NCBI GenBank assembly: GCA_948146395.1 | Contig: OX411559.1 | Location: forward strand, 29,356,708 to 29,420,707 | DNA: 64,000 bases | DNA from: Fragum whitleyi | Taxonomy: Eukaryota; Mollusca; Bivalvia; Cardiida; Cardiidae | Direction: 5' to 3' | In this document: piece after piece, positions 1-11,599 of the stretch | How positions within the stretch are numbered: the stretch's first letter is position 1 | Layout: each line of letters begins with the position of its first letter | Position numbers and translations under genes: made by a program | The notes under the pieces: generated by a model | Seen by the model: only the letters and a program-made list of their open reading frames with translations | What the model was told of the DNA's origin: nothing | The model's database searches: none

Positions 1-582
1 TATTTTAAAATTGGACTATCGTCGGTATCTCTTAGATGTCGCCAAGATGCTGGTGGATGAAAACTGTCCAAACAACTTGATATTTTGTAATGAAATATGG
101 ATTCAGAAATTTCAAAATTCTACTTAAGATGGTTTTTGTATTATCGTCAAAAGAAATGATTGAAAACTATTTTCTCGATTCGGTGCAGATGCACAAACCT
201 ACAAGCACTTTAAGACACGTGGTAACGAAACTGGATGACCAAGTTGTTTTTTTGCTTAAGATAAACCAAATTTATACTCCAGGTAAGACATATTTGTTTT
301 TATGTAGTTTTCACTCCTCGATTTTAAGTGGCTTAACCCTTTGCTGTTTAATCCCTGCTTTTAACGTGACTGTGATTTTATGATTGAGAAAACATTGTGA
401 AAAATGAAGAAATTGCTTCTGACAAGCAATTTCTTCTTTTTCCACACTTTTTTCTACCCTACAGAATGGTTATTTTTCATATTAAATCCACTTTTACTTT
501 TCGTCTGCAAAACCTTTGAATTTGGACAGGTCCAAAATTTTGTAAAACAGGAAAGGGTTAACAAAATGAGTAAGACGTTTGG
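1..582. other. 3' flank of exon 7, with one hairpin
   Basis: No gene is supported. It would hold the 3' UTR of exon 7 on the minus strand. A 13-bp perfect stem (406-418 with 424-436) is annotated separately. Open frames at 90-383 and 404-586 show no recognisable domain. Confidence 0.5.
396..446. repeat. Hairpin, GAAGAAATTGCTT family
   Basis: Stem GAAGAAATTGCTT (406-418) pairs with AAGCAATTTCTTC (424-436) across a 5-base loop, and pairing continues outward with a few mismatches. The same hairpin occurs at 49088-49148 and 60598-60658, and in degraded form near 25381-25435. Confidence 0.75.
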
Positions 583-833
583 CTAGTATCGCTGCTGTTG
601 ATGTTTCGTTCGCATATGTCTGTAATAATTACTGCTTTGTGAGAAACACGAACGACAAATCTGACAAATATACGGCCTGACCCCAGTGTGTACACGCATG
701 TGTCTCCGAAGCAAAGAAGCTGCACTGAATACCTTTTTACATACGTTACACGTTCGTGTGAGGAAATATTCTGGAGGGAACTGGTATTCTATTGATGTCT
801 GTGTTCTTGTGGGTGTTGATAATGGTCTTTTGT
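583..833 (-). CDS. Alternative 3' terminal exon 7: divergent pair of C2H2 fingers
   Basis: Acceptor TTTATTTCAG (843-834), two-base split codon, stop TAG at 583-585, about 82 residues. Leader KRPLSTPTRTQTS.., finger 1 CNVC-x12-H-x3-H with normal core Phe, linker TGVRPYI, finger 2 CQIC-x12-H-x4-H, tail QQQRY. Recognition positions are A,S,L,R and Q,S,N,R. It differs most from the others: finger 2 lacks the NRKGNL-type helix and has an H-x4-H ending. The frame stays open to 1146 by chance through intron and a MITE, so only the part up to 833 is coding. It is the most downstream exon seen; further ones could lie to the left of position 1. Confidence 0.83.
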
Positions 834-914
834 CTGAAATAAAAAAAAGAGATTGTTGAATGAAATTCGAGTCAACTATAAACAGATAGAAACGAGACTG
901 TGCTAATGATATAT

Positions 915-1152
915 GAGCCTTTGCGTGACATTTCCAACAATTTGAAACGTTCGTGAGGTGCACACATTGAGTAGCGTTGACAGCGACATACTGTAAATAT
1001 AAAGTTAACTGGTTGTCTATAGATTCTTTGAGACCTTTTCTATTTATTAAACGCATAGTAAAGACTCTGGTCAGACTGTGCGATTGCACAGGCTGGTCAG
1101 GGTCTTTGCTTTGCGTATATTTGAAATTGTTGGAAATCTTACGCACAGGCTC
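915..1152. mobile_element. MITE family M1, copy 1
   Basis: Ends are inverted (GAGCCTTTGCGTGACATTTC at the left; the matching GAAATnTTACGCACAGGCTC form at the right), about 238 bp, flanked by ATAT on both sides (911-914 and 1153-1156). It sits about 80 bp upstream of the acceptor of exon 7. There is no coding capacity. Other copies: 10700-10930, 29095-29331, 31821-32047. Confidence 0.75.
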
Positions 1153-1303
1153 ATATTTGTTATACTTGATATTTCAATAAGACAAAATCGAGATTTTATT
1201 TATTATACTGAAATTTCTCCAAATAATTCGAAATAATTCTAGAAATTATCAGATTCATGAAAATTGTATATTTAATAACGCCATTTCAGAAAACATGGCA
1301 TCA

Positions 1304-1573
1304 AGCTCTCTTGTAAAATCACAACAAAAATACCCAACATCTTTATAATTGTAGCTCTCTTGTAAAATCACAACAAAAAATACCCTACATCTTTATAATT
1401 GTAGCTCTCTTGTAAAATCGCAACAAAAAAAATACCCAACATCTTTATTATTGTAGCTCTCTTGTAAAATCACAACAAAAAATACCCAACATCTTTATAA
1501 TCGTAGCTTACTTGTAAAATCACAACAAAAACATACCCAACATCTTTATAATTATAGCTCTCTGGCAAAATCA
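1304..1573. repeat. Tandem repeat, about 50-bp unit
   Basis: Five full units and a partial one start with AGCTCTCTTGTAAAATC at about 1304, 1353, 1403, 1455, 1505 and 1556; unit length is 49-52 bp. The variation is mainly in an A-run length. It lies in the presumed intron upstream of exon 7. Confidence 0.9.
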
Positions 1574-2660
1574 CTCATGTAGTACAAAAAATGTTTATTA
1601 CAGTCCCGTGCTGTTTATTACATAATTTAATCGATAGCCTAACAACAACAATCAATTGTTTTGTTTTTCTCATACCAACGCATGAAGATGTGCTTAATCC
1701 ATAACAGCAGAAACACGAACAGGTACAAACGATGAACATACAAAGTTTCATGAAGAATTTTTCAACATCAACAGAGATATGACCGAAGTTAATGTTTTTC
1801 AAAATCAACGGTTACACCAACAGCAACGCCGACGACCCTAAGGTGATCTCAATAACTCTGTTTTCTCTTTCTCTTTTTTCTTTTTTTTTTTTTACAATGG
1901 AGCTTAGTTTTGATATAAATCCTTTTTTGTTTGGTGTTTCTACGTCCACCAAAAATAAAAAAAAAACGTGCCCACTCAGGTTCAATTTACTTTTTTTCAA
2001 GACTTGCCAATGCAGACCCTTGAGTATTTTGAGAATGATATTATACAAGAAAGCTGTACAATTTGTAGTTAATTCAAAGACTCTTTATAAATACGAAAGC
2101 ATTCGCCAATTTCAGCCACGCGTATTAAACTTCCGCGCAAGCATAATAACAGCAAGGCGGGTATTTGCCTAGCTGTTTTCTCGTGGTCTAAGGGAGACAA
2201 CAGCTTACTGGTTAAAAAGACCGGGAAACTGACTTAACCGGTGTCTGCTGGGTTGTGTATAAACGTTCCTGCATTCTGATTGGATGGTAGAATCCAAGCC
2301 AACTGTGCGAAAAAAGAGGGATAAATAGAAGCAGAAGACACATTTGCATTGTGATATACCATTAGTTCTATCACCGTATCGATAAATTAGCCCAGTGTTC
2401 TATAAACATCTGGGATATTTTTAGTAGAGGCTGAAGAAAATAACTATTGATGTCTTAAGTAATGGAATAAATCCGTTTAAATGATTTCTCACTTTCAATA
2501 TTTTATCAGAATCTGACCGAAGAAATGGTGAAAATGAAACGGTCCAAAGATTATGGTAAGAGTATCATGTATAACAATTAAGTGATGAATTGTTTCGCAT
2601 TATCCTGCATGTTTTGAGCACACTGATGCGTGTTGATAACTTCAGATATATGAATTAGAG
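1574..2660. other. Non-coding, no element identified
   Basis: Open frames at 1792-2172 (+) and 1812-2048 (-) overlap each other in low-complexity AT-rich DNA and show no domain. I see no gene here. Confidence 0.4.
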
Positions 2661-2909
2661 CTGTCTTGGTGGACAAGTGGTAAAGGCGTTCGACCTGTGA
2701 CCTGAAGGCAGTAGTTCGAGTCCCACTATCACCGGGGTGTGTTTATTGGCAAAGCACATAAAAGCAAGCCCTTGTTCACCCAGCTGTAAAATTGGGTAGC
2801 AGTGGGTTTAAATCACCGTCTCTCTCGAAGAGACGTGAAAATATCAGTATTGAGTGTTCGAGAGCGACTCAATAAGCTTAAGCTTTTGTCGTTATCGAAC
2901 TAAAAAAAT
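2661..2909 (+). mobile_element. tRNA-derived SINE, type S1
   Basis: A tRNA-like head has a box A-like GTGGACAAGTGG and box B-like GTTCGAGTCCC. It is followed by a body with CACCCAGCTGTAAAATTGGG and GTAGCAGT and an A-rich end. The same body appears at 12121-12404. Acceptor-stem ends do not pair, so this is not a functional tRNA gene. Confidence 0.75.
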
Positions 2910-3174
2910 ATTTTAAGTAATTTAGGAGCAACAGAACATAAAAAAAACTGGTTCTGTAAAATCTTCGAGAAAATTCTTATTTTTCAATTATTTCACGTTC
3001 TCTCTCTTTCTTTTTATTTCAAGTCAGAGAAATACCCCTAGGCATCAGGTGTCCGAAATATTTTTAAATTTCAAACTATCTCTCATTTGTTTATGTCTGA
3101 TAATGAGTTTAATATCAGACTGTGTTAACTTCAATTATAAAAGTATCAGGAATTGTTGATGACCCTGATTTATA

Positions 3175-3295
3175 ACACTGAACTTTCCTAGCCCCCAGCT
3201 ATTTTTTCACATAGGTCTATGATTATCAATCTATGTGGGGGAAGCAAAGTATGGCCGCCGCAGTCGGGGATCGAACCCGTGACCTTAAAATTGAC
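3175..3295 (-). mobile_element. tRNA-derived SINE, type S2 fragment
   Basis: The minus strand carries a box B-like GGGTTCGATCCCCGAC followed by GGCGGCCAT and a body with GATAATCATAGACCTATGTG. The same body follows the tRNA-like head at 63258 and, in altered form, at 21728. Confidence 0.65.
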
Positions 3296-3595
3296 ATAAA
3301 CACAGGGAAAATAAAGGCAGTGAAATTACTTTTAAGTTTGCTTTATCATATTTCAACATGTATAAAAGTTTACTCTTTTGTCTCGTTCTTTTCACCACAA
3401 TGCCAGCACTAACGTCCACCTTCAGTTCTTTCAGTTCTTTGATTCATACTTGCATAACCAGTATCTGTTTTTAATATGTTTACCTTAGAACTGTTATAAT
3501 ATCGACCACCACCACTCTCTATGTACTTGTGTATAGATTATTCTTGCTGATAGATCGACGAACGAAATTGCCTATCAATAAAATTATTCAGTCAA

Positions 3596-6500
3596 AAAGA
3601 GGACCATGATGGTCCTAGATCGGTCACCTGAGCCCCTTTGACCCCTGGGACATCACATCAATTGAATAGGCAGATGTCAACTAGGAGATAATTTCTAAAT
3701 AAGATCAATAACATTGAAAGTTTTCAGCAAAGAGAAAACAGGATGTGCCTTGGCACAGCCCTTACATGAATTTATGGGCATGTAATGAACAAACTTAATG
3801 AAATACAATTAAATGAGACTATTATGAAAAGTCCATGACTTTCAGAAACCAAGTTTTTAAGATTTCCTCCTAAGTGACTAAATAAAATAGGGTATTTTCA
3901 TTGAGAGCCCAAATATTACTCAAGTGTCATGACTTGAAAACATTGGTAGAAGTTCACTACACAGTACTACAAACAAAATATGGAAGATGTCTGCCTTTCT
4001 TGTCAGAGAAGAATATTTTTGAAGTTCTTTGCTCCTTAAATCTATGTTAGCTCTTTAACTCTATGTAAAAAGGGTTGCGCCAGGGTGGATCCCTAATATA
4101 ACCCCATGGTTTTGATATGAACAAACTTGTTAGAGGCCCGCTATATGATGCTACATACCAAATATTATAGCTGACTGCCTTCTGGTTTCACAGAAGATTT
4201 TTGAAGATTTTTGCCCTTTGGTTCTATGTAAAAAGGTTTTCGCCCATGTGGAGCCCAAATATGACACAAGGTTCTTAATATGAACAAACTTGGTAGAGGT
4301 CCACTATATGATGCAACATTCAAAATAGGAAAGCTGTCTGTCTTCTGGTTTCAGAGAAGAATATTTTGAAAATTTGTGCTATTTGATTCTATGTAAAAAG
4401 GGTTGCTCCCGGGTGGAGCCCTGATATTATCCCATGGGTTTTGATATGAACAAACTTGGTCGAGGTGCATTAGATGATGCTACATACAAAAAATGAAAAC
4501 TGTCTGCCTTCTGCTGTCAGAGAAAAAGATTTTTGAAGAGTTTCCCCTTTTCACTTTTTTTAAGGGTAGGGGGAGAGTTAAGAGTAGATTTCATTTATTT
4601 CAACAGCTTTGGATCAATGTATGGAAACACTGTACGGTAGTTTGCAACGGTATATTCAAAATGGCGGATAGGCGTTCATGAAAAAGTAAGTGTTCTTTAT
4701 TTTTGTTCGATGTTGATTTAATCTATCATCCTGTAATATAATAACAACTTTTACGCAATCAGCTTTGAATACATTAGCCATCGAACCTAATGATTAAACG
4801 TCCTATAGCACAGGCAGTGTGTAATACAGCTTCAAATATTGTGTTTTGATGACATTTAAAATTGAAGCGCAAAGCGAAAGTAGAAATGGCCATATCTTCC
4901 CTAAAATGACCGCACCAGCAAAATCAAATTTGACGGTGGATGGGGACAGGATATCTCCATTAATATGACCCAAAATGAATAGGATCTAGCCCCTTGACTG
5001 GGAAATATAGACACTTGAAAAATTCGATGGTGTACGCTACAGTTAAAACCGAAACTAAATCACTGAACAGTGCGGTATATGGATATATTTGTACTCACCG
5101 GTTTAAATTTTGAATGAAAAATCTGTACGCAACGGTTTATATAAATTATCATGTGAAAATCTTGCAACGGATTGAATAGCACGAAAATGTGAAAGGTGAC
5201 TTTGATACTATTTAATCTTGCTTAATACTGTAGAAAGACGAAAATGTTCTTTTTCTTATTTTTATTTGTTTTGCTTTGAAATGAAGAAAGAGTATCATTA
5301 AACACAGTTTTAAATCTAATTAAATGTTTCTACTTAATTCTTCTGTTCATCCTCAATAATTTTTGTAAGATCCTGTACAAATCGTTTCGTTTAAAGCGCT
5401 TAACAAAGGCATAAAACTTAAAAATTGTCGGGGTATATTTCAGACATTCTTCTCGATGATGTAATATTGATTTATGATTTTCTTTTTCTTTTTCTTTTTA
5501 TTTTTTTTTTTTTTTTTTTTTTTTTGCATTGAAATGAAGAAAAATAATTGAGAGAGTATCATTAAACACCATTTTAAATCTAATGTTATGTATCTACTTA
5601 ATTCCATGTCTTAGAAAGTTTCAGTTTAGTAATCAAAACAGTTTTATAAGTTTGAACCTAGATTGTTGTTTCTGATATCATACGAAATGCTTTCGTTTTT
5701 TAAACTTTCAGCTTTAGAAGCTTACAGTTAGAAGAAATCTTATCAAAATAAATGATTTAATACTCAATAGTTCTGATACACATAAGAAAATAGTTTTATT
5801 TCTTTTAGTTATCTCTTTGAGACAAATATCTTGTAATTTCCTTCCACGACATTTTTTAATTAAAATGAAAATTAAATTGCGTATCTTTCCGCCCTTCCAA
5901 TCTTCCAAACTTATTGCTATATAGTCCTTGCCCTTGCCTTAAATTCCTTGATAAACTCCTTCAAAGGAATCTTGTATATATTTTCACCGTTCCAGAAACA
6001 AAGTTATTGAAAAGATGTTTTGGTTTTGAAAATAAGTTTTTCTCGAATTACTTATACCGTTCTCGTTGAACACAACGGAAGTTTTTAAAATGTGTTCTAT
6101 TAGAAAAAGGAATTGGTTAATGTAATTTGGACAATTGATTTATCGCACAAATAGAAGAGATTAGTATTAAATTGTTGTACATCGGCTTCTTTTTCGAATT
6201 GAATTAATACAGTTAAAAGCGCAACTATTTCTTTCATACAGTAGTTCGATAGCACAATTAAGAATGATCGATTTCACATGCCTTACCCGCGCTATTGACT
6301 GTCACGTGACATCGTTAAAAAGCACCCCCGTTGAAGCAAAAGATAGCTCCTAAAATCGCCCATAAGAATATGGAATTTTAAAAAAAGCAGCTATCACCCT
6401 AACCACAATAACGCCGCTTTTAACATTTTTCAGTCTTGTTACATCATGGAGAAGAATGTAATATGAAATATTGATAAGTTTTATGCCTTTGTTAAGCACT

Positions 6501-7445
6501 TTAATCTTAGCGATGAGTACAGAGACTTACACAATTATTGAGAAAGGACAGAAGAATTAGGAAGAAACATTAGATTAGATTTAAAACTGTGTTTTATGAT
6601 CCTCTTTCGAAGGCTTTCTTCATTTCAAGGCAAAACAAACCAAAATAAGAAAAAGAACATGTTCGTCTTTCTGCAGTATTAAGTAAGATTAAATAGTATC
6701 AAAGTCACCTTTCACCTTTTCGTGCTATTCAATCCGTTGAAAGATTTTCACATGATAATTTATGTAAACCGTGGCGTACAGATTTTTATTCGAAATTTAA
6801 ACCGGCTAGTACAATAATATCTATATACCGCACTGTTCAGTGATTTAGTTTCGGTTTTAACTGTAGCGTACACCATCGCATTTTTCAAGTGTCTATATTT
6901 CCCAGACAAGGGGCTAGATCAAATACATTTTTGGTCATATTTAGGAAGATATCTTGTCCCAATCCATCGCCACATTTGATTTTGCTGATGCGGTCATTTA
7001 AAGGAAAATATGGCCATTTCTACTTTCGTTTTGCGCTTCAATTTTAAATGTCATCAAAACACAATGTTTGAAGCTGTATTACACACAGACGGTGCTATAA
7101 GACGTTTAATCATTAGGTACGATGGATAATGTATTCAAAGCTGATTGCGTAAAAGTTGTTATTATATTACAGGATGAAAGATTTAAGTAATATCGAACAA
7201 AAATAAAGAACACTTACTTTTTCACTAACGCATATCCGCCATTTTGAATATACCGTTGCAAACTACCGTACAGTGTTTCTATACAGTGTGGATGAGCTTG
7301 ACCGAATGAACATCCCTGAAAGGTCTCATCAAGTTTGGCCATTTTAGGAGGAGAAGATGTTTAAATAAATTTTGGACGACGGACGATGCACGACGGATGA
7401 CGCAAGACTTGCGACGGGCATTGGACGATCACAATTTCTCACCTT
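3596..7445 (+). mobile_element. Family A1 modular repeat, split by an inverted-repeat element
   Basis: The 5' end has hairpin GGACCATGATGGTCC and GGTCACCTGAG. It then holds units of about 163 bp (TCTATGTAAAAAGGG recurs near 4063, 4228, 4390). At 4618 the array breaks off and resumes near 7288, ending in a GGACGACGGACGATGCACGA-type tract and GGACGATCACAATTTCTCACC. The intervening 2.7 kb is a separate element. No protein is encoded; the short open frame at 4493-4681 is a chance frame across the junction. Confidence 0.7.
4618..7287. mobile_element. Element with inverted arms of about 850 bp
   Basis: The left arm (4618-5465) and right arm (6430-7287) are inverted copies end to end, starting GGAAACACTGTACGGTAG and its complement. 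The central 960 bp has no long open frame and includes an extra partial copy of the arm interior near 5524-5605. The flanks allow a TA target duplication (gTA-TGGAAACACTG and CAGTGTTTCTA-TA), but this is weak. A transposase is absent, so it is a non-autonomous foldback-type element or a chimera of two copies. Confidence 0.75.
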
Positions 7446-7932
7446 GAACACAAACGAATAACACTGTCTTGTATATCATGCTGAAAGATAGATGGCGGAC
7501 ACTTTCCTCTCAATAGCTTATTTATGTCGAAACTTCAACGCCTAATAATGTCTTTCTTAAATTTATTCATGCTTAAAGATCAACGACAAATAATGCCTTT
7601 TGTAAGGATAGTTTATGCTGATAGATCAGAGACTTCCAAATTATATCTTTATCTTAATTACGCTAATAGATTAATGTCTATTTCTTCCTGAGTATAGCAA
7701 GAATATTCTGTTAAAAACGACTTACAAAGTCCCTTTTATCTTAAAAACGATAAACGTAATGCTATGTAACGTCATGGAGACATCTGATTATTTGACTACG
7801 CTTAAATAACGTCAAAAAGGGTGAAATAAACGAAAGCAGGGTATATTTCTTTGACAATTTCACTGGCTTAGCGGTGAGGACAATATACTGTTTTATGTAT
7901 TTCTCGATAATCCACGAAAAAGCATTTAAAAA

Positions 7933-8194
7933 TGTGACCCGGTATACGAAAAGGGACCAACTGTGAAGATCGTGAAGTGTCGACACTTGTCAGACTGCTC
8001 GGATTGCGCAAACTGACCAAGCTTGAAACATTTCACAATGTGCTTATTTTCCGAATCTAGAACGATCAATATACCTTCCAGTGAAATAACTTTTGAAATG
8101 CGACCTCTGATTGACCTATGCCGGACCTAATCTCTTTTTCAAATATTCATTTTAAAGAGTTCCCAGATGGTCCCTTTTCGCGTAACGGGTCACA
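7933..8194. mobile_element. MITE family M2, copy 1
   Basis: Ends TGTGACCCGGTATACGAAAA and its inverse form TTTTCGCGTAACGGGTCACA bound about 262 bp without coding capacity. A full-size relative is at 61580-61840 and a shorter one at 23331-23470. Confidence 0.75.
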
Positions 8195-8904
8195 AATATT
8201 TCTGCAACGAGATACTGGAGATACGGTTGCCCGTATGACTTCGATTTGGACCTAATTTTTCATCATTTAATTAAAATACCTTTGTAAAAAGGGTTAAGTC
8301 AATGGTTAAATCTTGAGTTTAACTAAGTACCTCCCCCTCAAAAAGAATTATTTAAAAAAAATGATTTTAAAATTATGATTTTGTCTATTTAGTTATCTAT
8401 ACCTTTCTGGTTTAAAAATGAAAAGCGGCTGAGATCTTGTACATCTTGCAGGCTGATGTTTATCTATACCTCCTGAAAATTATGTTCTGGGTTCTGGGAC
8501 AAGGGTTGAAATCATAACAACAACTTCCTCAAGGGTTTTATATATATATTTGTCATTGACTTATTTAGCTCATAGTATAGAACTGTCATATCGGATGTCA
8601 GCTTGTGTGGTCAACACTGTCAAAATAATTCGCAGTTCCAAAAATCCATTGCGAACAGTTTGACAATTTTACCCGGCTTTGAACGCAAGTGTTTTCACCG
8701 TTTTGTTTTTCTGCACTCAGGGCTGTTATTACATACGAGGGTTGGGTTAGTTCGTATAATGAGGTTATAATCTACAGAAAAGCTTACTTTCAAAATAAAA
8801 ATTATGAAGTCTTTTAATACATCATCTGAGTGATAAACAAGAATTTTTTAAATGCTTACATTCAATAGCGACTGTAATGGACATAAATCAAGACAGATAT
8901 CCTG
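8195..8904. other. Non-coding; degraded palindrome near 8590-8715
   Basis: No gene. The stretch at about 8590-8715 (GCAGTTCC...GAACGCAAGTG...CACCGTTTTG) resembles the palindromic repeat at 20923-21016, but its arms are worn. Confidence 0.4.
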
Positions 8905-9580
8905 CAAGTAGGCGGGGGAGCAAGAACGTCAAATGCGACGTCATTATTTACTCTCTTCTATATAGCCTCAGTCTGCTTGCTCTTGTTCCTTTCTGTGCCT
9001 GATACACCAACTTGGGGAAATTATCCACATAACATTTGGTACCGTATTAGTTTACAATTTCTATATGCATGGTATTTCTAGTAACGTTGAGATCCAGATA
9101 CAAGGCCTTTATTTGAGGAAATGAGAATCATTTGGGATAAGTTGGTTCGTTCAAGCTCAATTACACCATTCTAAATCCTTCTACACCATTCTAAATCCTT
9201 CTACGAAGCCTGGCCCTCTTTAAATATTCAGAATAGCTTTACGAAAATTTCTCTTTTTGTACATTTTTATCATTTTTCTAAATCACCTGAAATATTTTGG
9301 TTGGTGAATAACATAGATCACGAAAAAAATCGCAAAATGAACGGTATTCATATTTTGGTTTTGACGTCTTGTCATTTTTTTCTCGAATAGTCTGTGTTTT
9401 AAAATATTCTGTGTCCATTAAAAGTCTCCCAACAAGCTTTGAAATATAGCAAATAATTTTCTATTGGCGTCTTATTCAATTTAGCCAAGGATTTTCAACT
9501 ACAGTTTCGGAAAACTTTTAGAAACCTTGATTTATTTAACAGATTTTCAATATTTTTTTTCACGCTCCCCCGCCTAAGCA
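8905..9580. mobile_element. Candidate TIR element, TAGGCGGGGGAGC ends
   Basis: TAGGCGGGGGAGC at 8909-8921 is repeated as its exact inverse at 9564-9576. This GC-rich pair stands out in AT-rich DNA and bounds about 670 bp with no coding capacity. Only the terminal 13 bp match well, so it could be a coincidence or a single unsupported MITE. Confidence 0.45.
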
Positions 9581-10317
9581 TACCTGTGTTACTATGGTAA
9601 CATATTCGTACGCCACTAAAGATAATTCTGCATAAATAATACTATTTATGAACTCATCAGTGACTAAACTGAACTTTCACCAAATTATATACTGAACAAG
9701 CCAGAAATGTGAAAGTCATTAGCCCATTTTGCGAACTGCTGGATAATCCCTCGTAGGAATGCGATTCAATCCAAACTGCGCAGATCTCGCAGACTATAAT
9801 TACTAGTCATATGCATAGATTCTGAACCTGTAATTATCGTTCTATCTTACCATGATTTTAAAACGGTTATATCTGGTTGGTCTTTATCTGTCCTGATCTC
9901 TTTTAAAATGTTAATTTGACCGAGTTGCCTGATCGTCCCTTATCTCGTGTAGGGTCACAATTCCTTTTTAAATAAGTCCTTGAATATTTTTTACAGACGT
10001 ATAGCTGTCATGAAGTGATCGTGACGAACTTTTTTGTCAAATACACTTGTCAATAAGAACTATTGATTTCGATTCTCGATACCGTAAGAGAAACATCGAA
10101 ATAGACGCTAGTTTCAAAATTTAATGTCAAAATATTTTTCCATGTCTCAGATATACATAAAGTAACAATGAAAAAAGGCAACGTATCAGCATTATTTGCA
10201 AAAATTCTCACAATGAAAAGAATGGCCTTCAAACTATGCTGTCTTTTATAACTTTATACCTTTAAGTATATGCTCACAAGTTATAATTCTAATAAATAAA
10301 ATACAAACCCTGCATTA
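9581..10317. other. Non-coding, possible worn M2 relative
   Basis: No gene. Near 9690-9965, GAAATGTGAAAGTC...CTTATCTCGTGTAGGGTCAC resembles a very worn M2 MITE; support is weak. Confidence 0.3.
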
Positions 10318-10432
10318 TGTATGACAAAAACGGTGCAAACTGTTGGCCAGTTTTACCCCGCTGTGCACGCAACTACACGTGCAAAGCTGCAAAGCGAGGT
10401 ACAATTTGCAAACAGTTCGAATCATTTCGTCA
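10318..10432. repeat. Palindromic repeat, GCAAACAGTTT family
   Basis: GTGCAAACTGTTGGCCAGTT at the left is mirrored by AATTTGCAAACAGTT at the right around a CACGCAACTACACGTGCAAA centre. It is a diverged relative of the better palindrome at 20923-21016. The open frames here are by-products. Confidence 0.6.
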
Positions 10433-10699
10433 TTTCGAACGCAGTCTGGAATATTCAAATACCTCTCCACATAAAAATCATAACAACACAAAAAACAATT
10501 CCCGTGTTCAGAAAAAGAACATTGCCGGTAACTTTTCGGTTTTAATGTTCCACTTCAAGAGAACCGAATAACTAAAACAAATCAAAGTGCTGTCAGCACT
10601 GTAAATCGGACATCATTGAGAGGCTGGGATAGTGCAATAGTTCAAAAGGGCTCAAATTTGGACAATAAAAGTTGGTAAAATATTTGCCCAATTTAAAAT

Positions 10700-10930
10700 A
10701 AGCCTGTGCGTGGCATTTCTAACAATTTTACGCGTGGTACGAACGTTGGGTAGCGTTGACAACGACACAATGCAATAATAATATATGCTAACTGCATGAA
10801 TATGGATTAACACCTTATATAACAATGAAGCACATAGTGAAGATTCTGGTCAGACTGTGCGGCTGCATAGGCTAGCCAGAAGCTTTGCTTTGCGCACATT
10901 TGAATTGTTAGAATTGTCACGCACAGGCTC
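10700..10930. mobile_element. MITE family M1, copy 2
   Basis: Ends AGCCTGTGCGTGGCATTTCT and, at the right, AATTGTCACGCACAGGCTC in inverted orientation; the internal block CAGACTGTGCGGCTGCATAG is shared with copy 1. No coding capacity. Confidence 0.75.
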
Positions 10931-11599
10931 AAACACATAATCATAATATACATGTACATAAATAGCTTGGAAACGGTTATTATCTTTTGACAATATAACC
11001 ATCTTGTTTCAAAAGGATGTATTTGTCGACTCTTTTAGCCTTTGGTCAATATGTACAATAATGGAATTTCATAATTATTCTTAATAATTGACCGTTTCTA
11101 GCGTTATTTACACAAAGTTTTATTCATTATCTATCTTTAATGGCCTGGCATTCTTTGAATATATAATTAATTTTAACCCGAATCAAAAGTCGAAAAGAAT
11201 GTTCCAAATTAAAAAAAAACTCGCAGTTTCGATAGAATAAAATGTATCGCTTATATTCACCCACAGTGAAAACATCAGTTTTTGTAAGGATATTGAACTG
11301 AAAAAGGTATGGGTAATTTCGGTTCATTTATTACCAGATAGTTTTAATGTTGAATGCAGCTGTAAAAGTCACCTAAAATTTACCTACAACAGTGTTGCAC
11401 CAGGCCTATGATATTTTTCTTAGTGTTCTGTCTAAGTTATACAAGAATTTTAATTTGATGATTATAATGTGTTGCCGATATATCCCTGAAATTTAAAACT
11501 GTGCATTTCGAGAGAAACAACAGATCATGACAATTTCTTAATTCGTTCGTACTAAGAATACCATTTGTGTCATTTTTACAATTCAACAGATGACGTGAG
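10931..11599. other. Non-coding, nothing recognised
   Basis: AT-rich sequence with short chance frames only. Confidence 0.35.

Noticed and set aside
583..1146. A 187-residue minus-strand frame as a single zinc-finger protein exon
   Set aside because: Only 583-833 follows the splice acceptor. The upstream part runs through intron and a MITE at 915-1152 and has no domain.
1792..2172. A 126-residue plus-strand frame
   Set aside because: Overlaps an opposite frame, has phenylalanine/leucine-rich low-complexity sequence from T-runs, and no domain.
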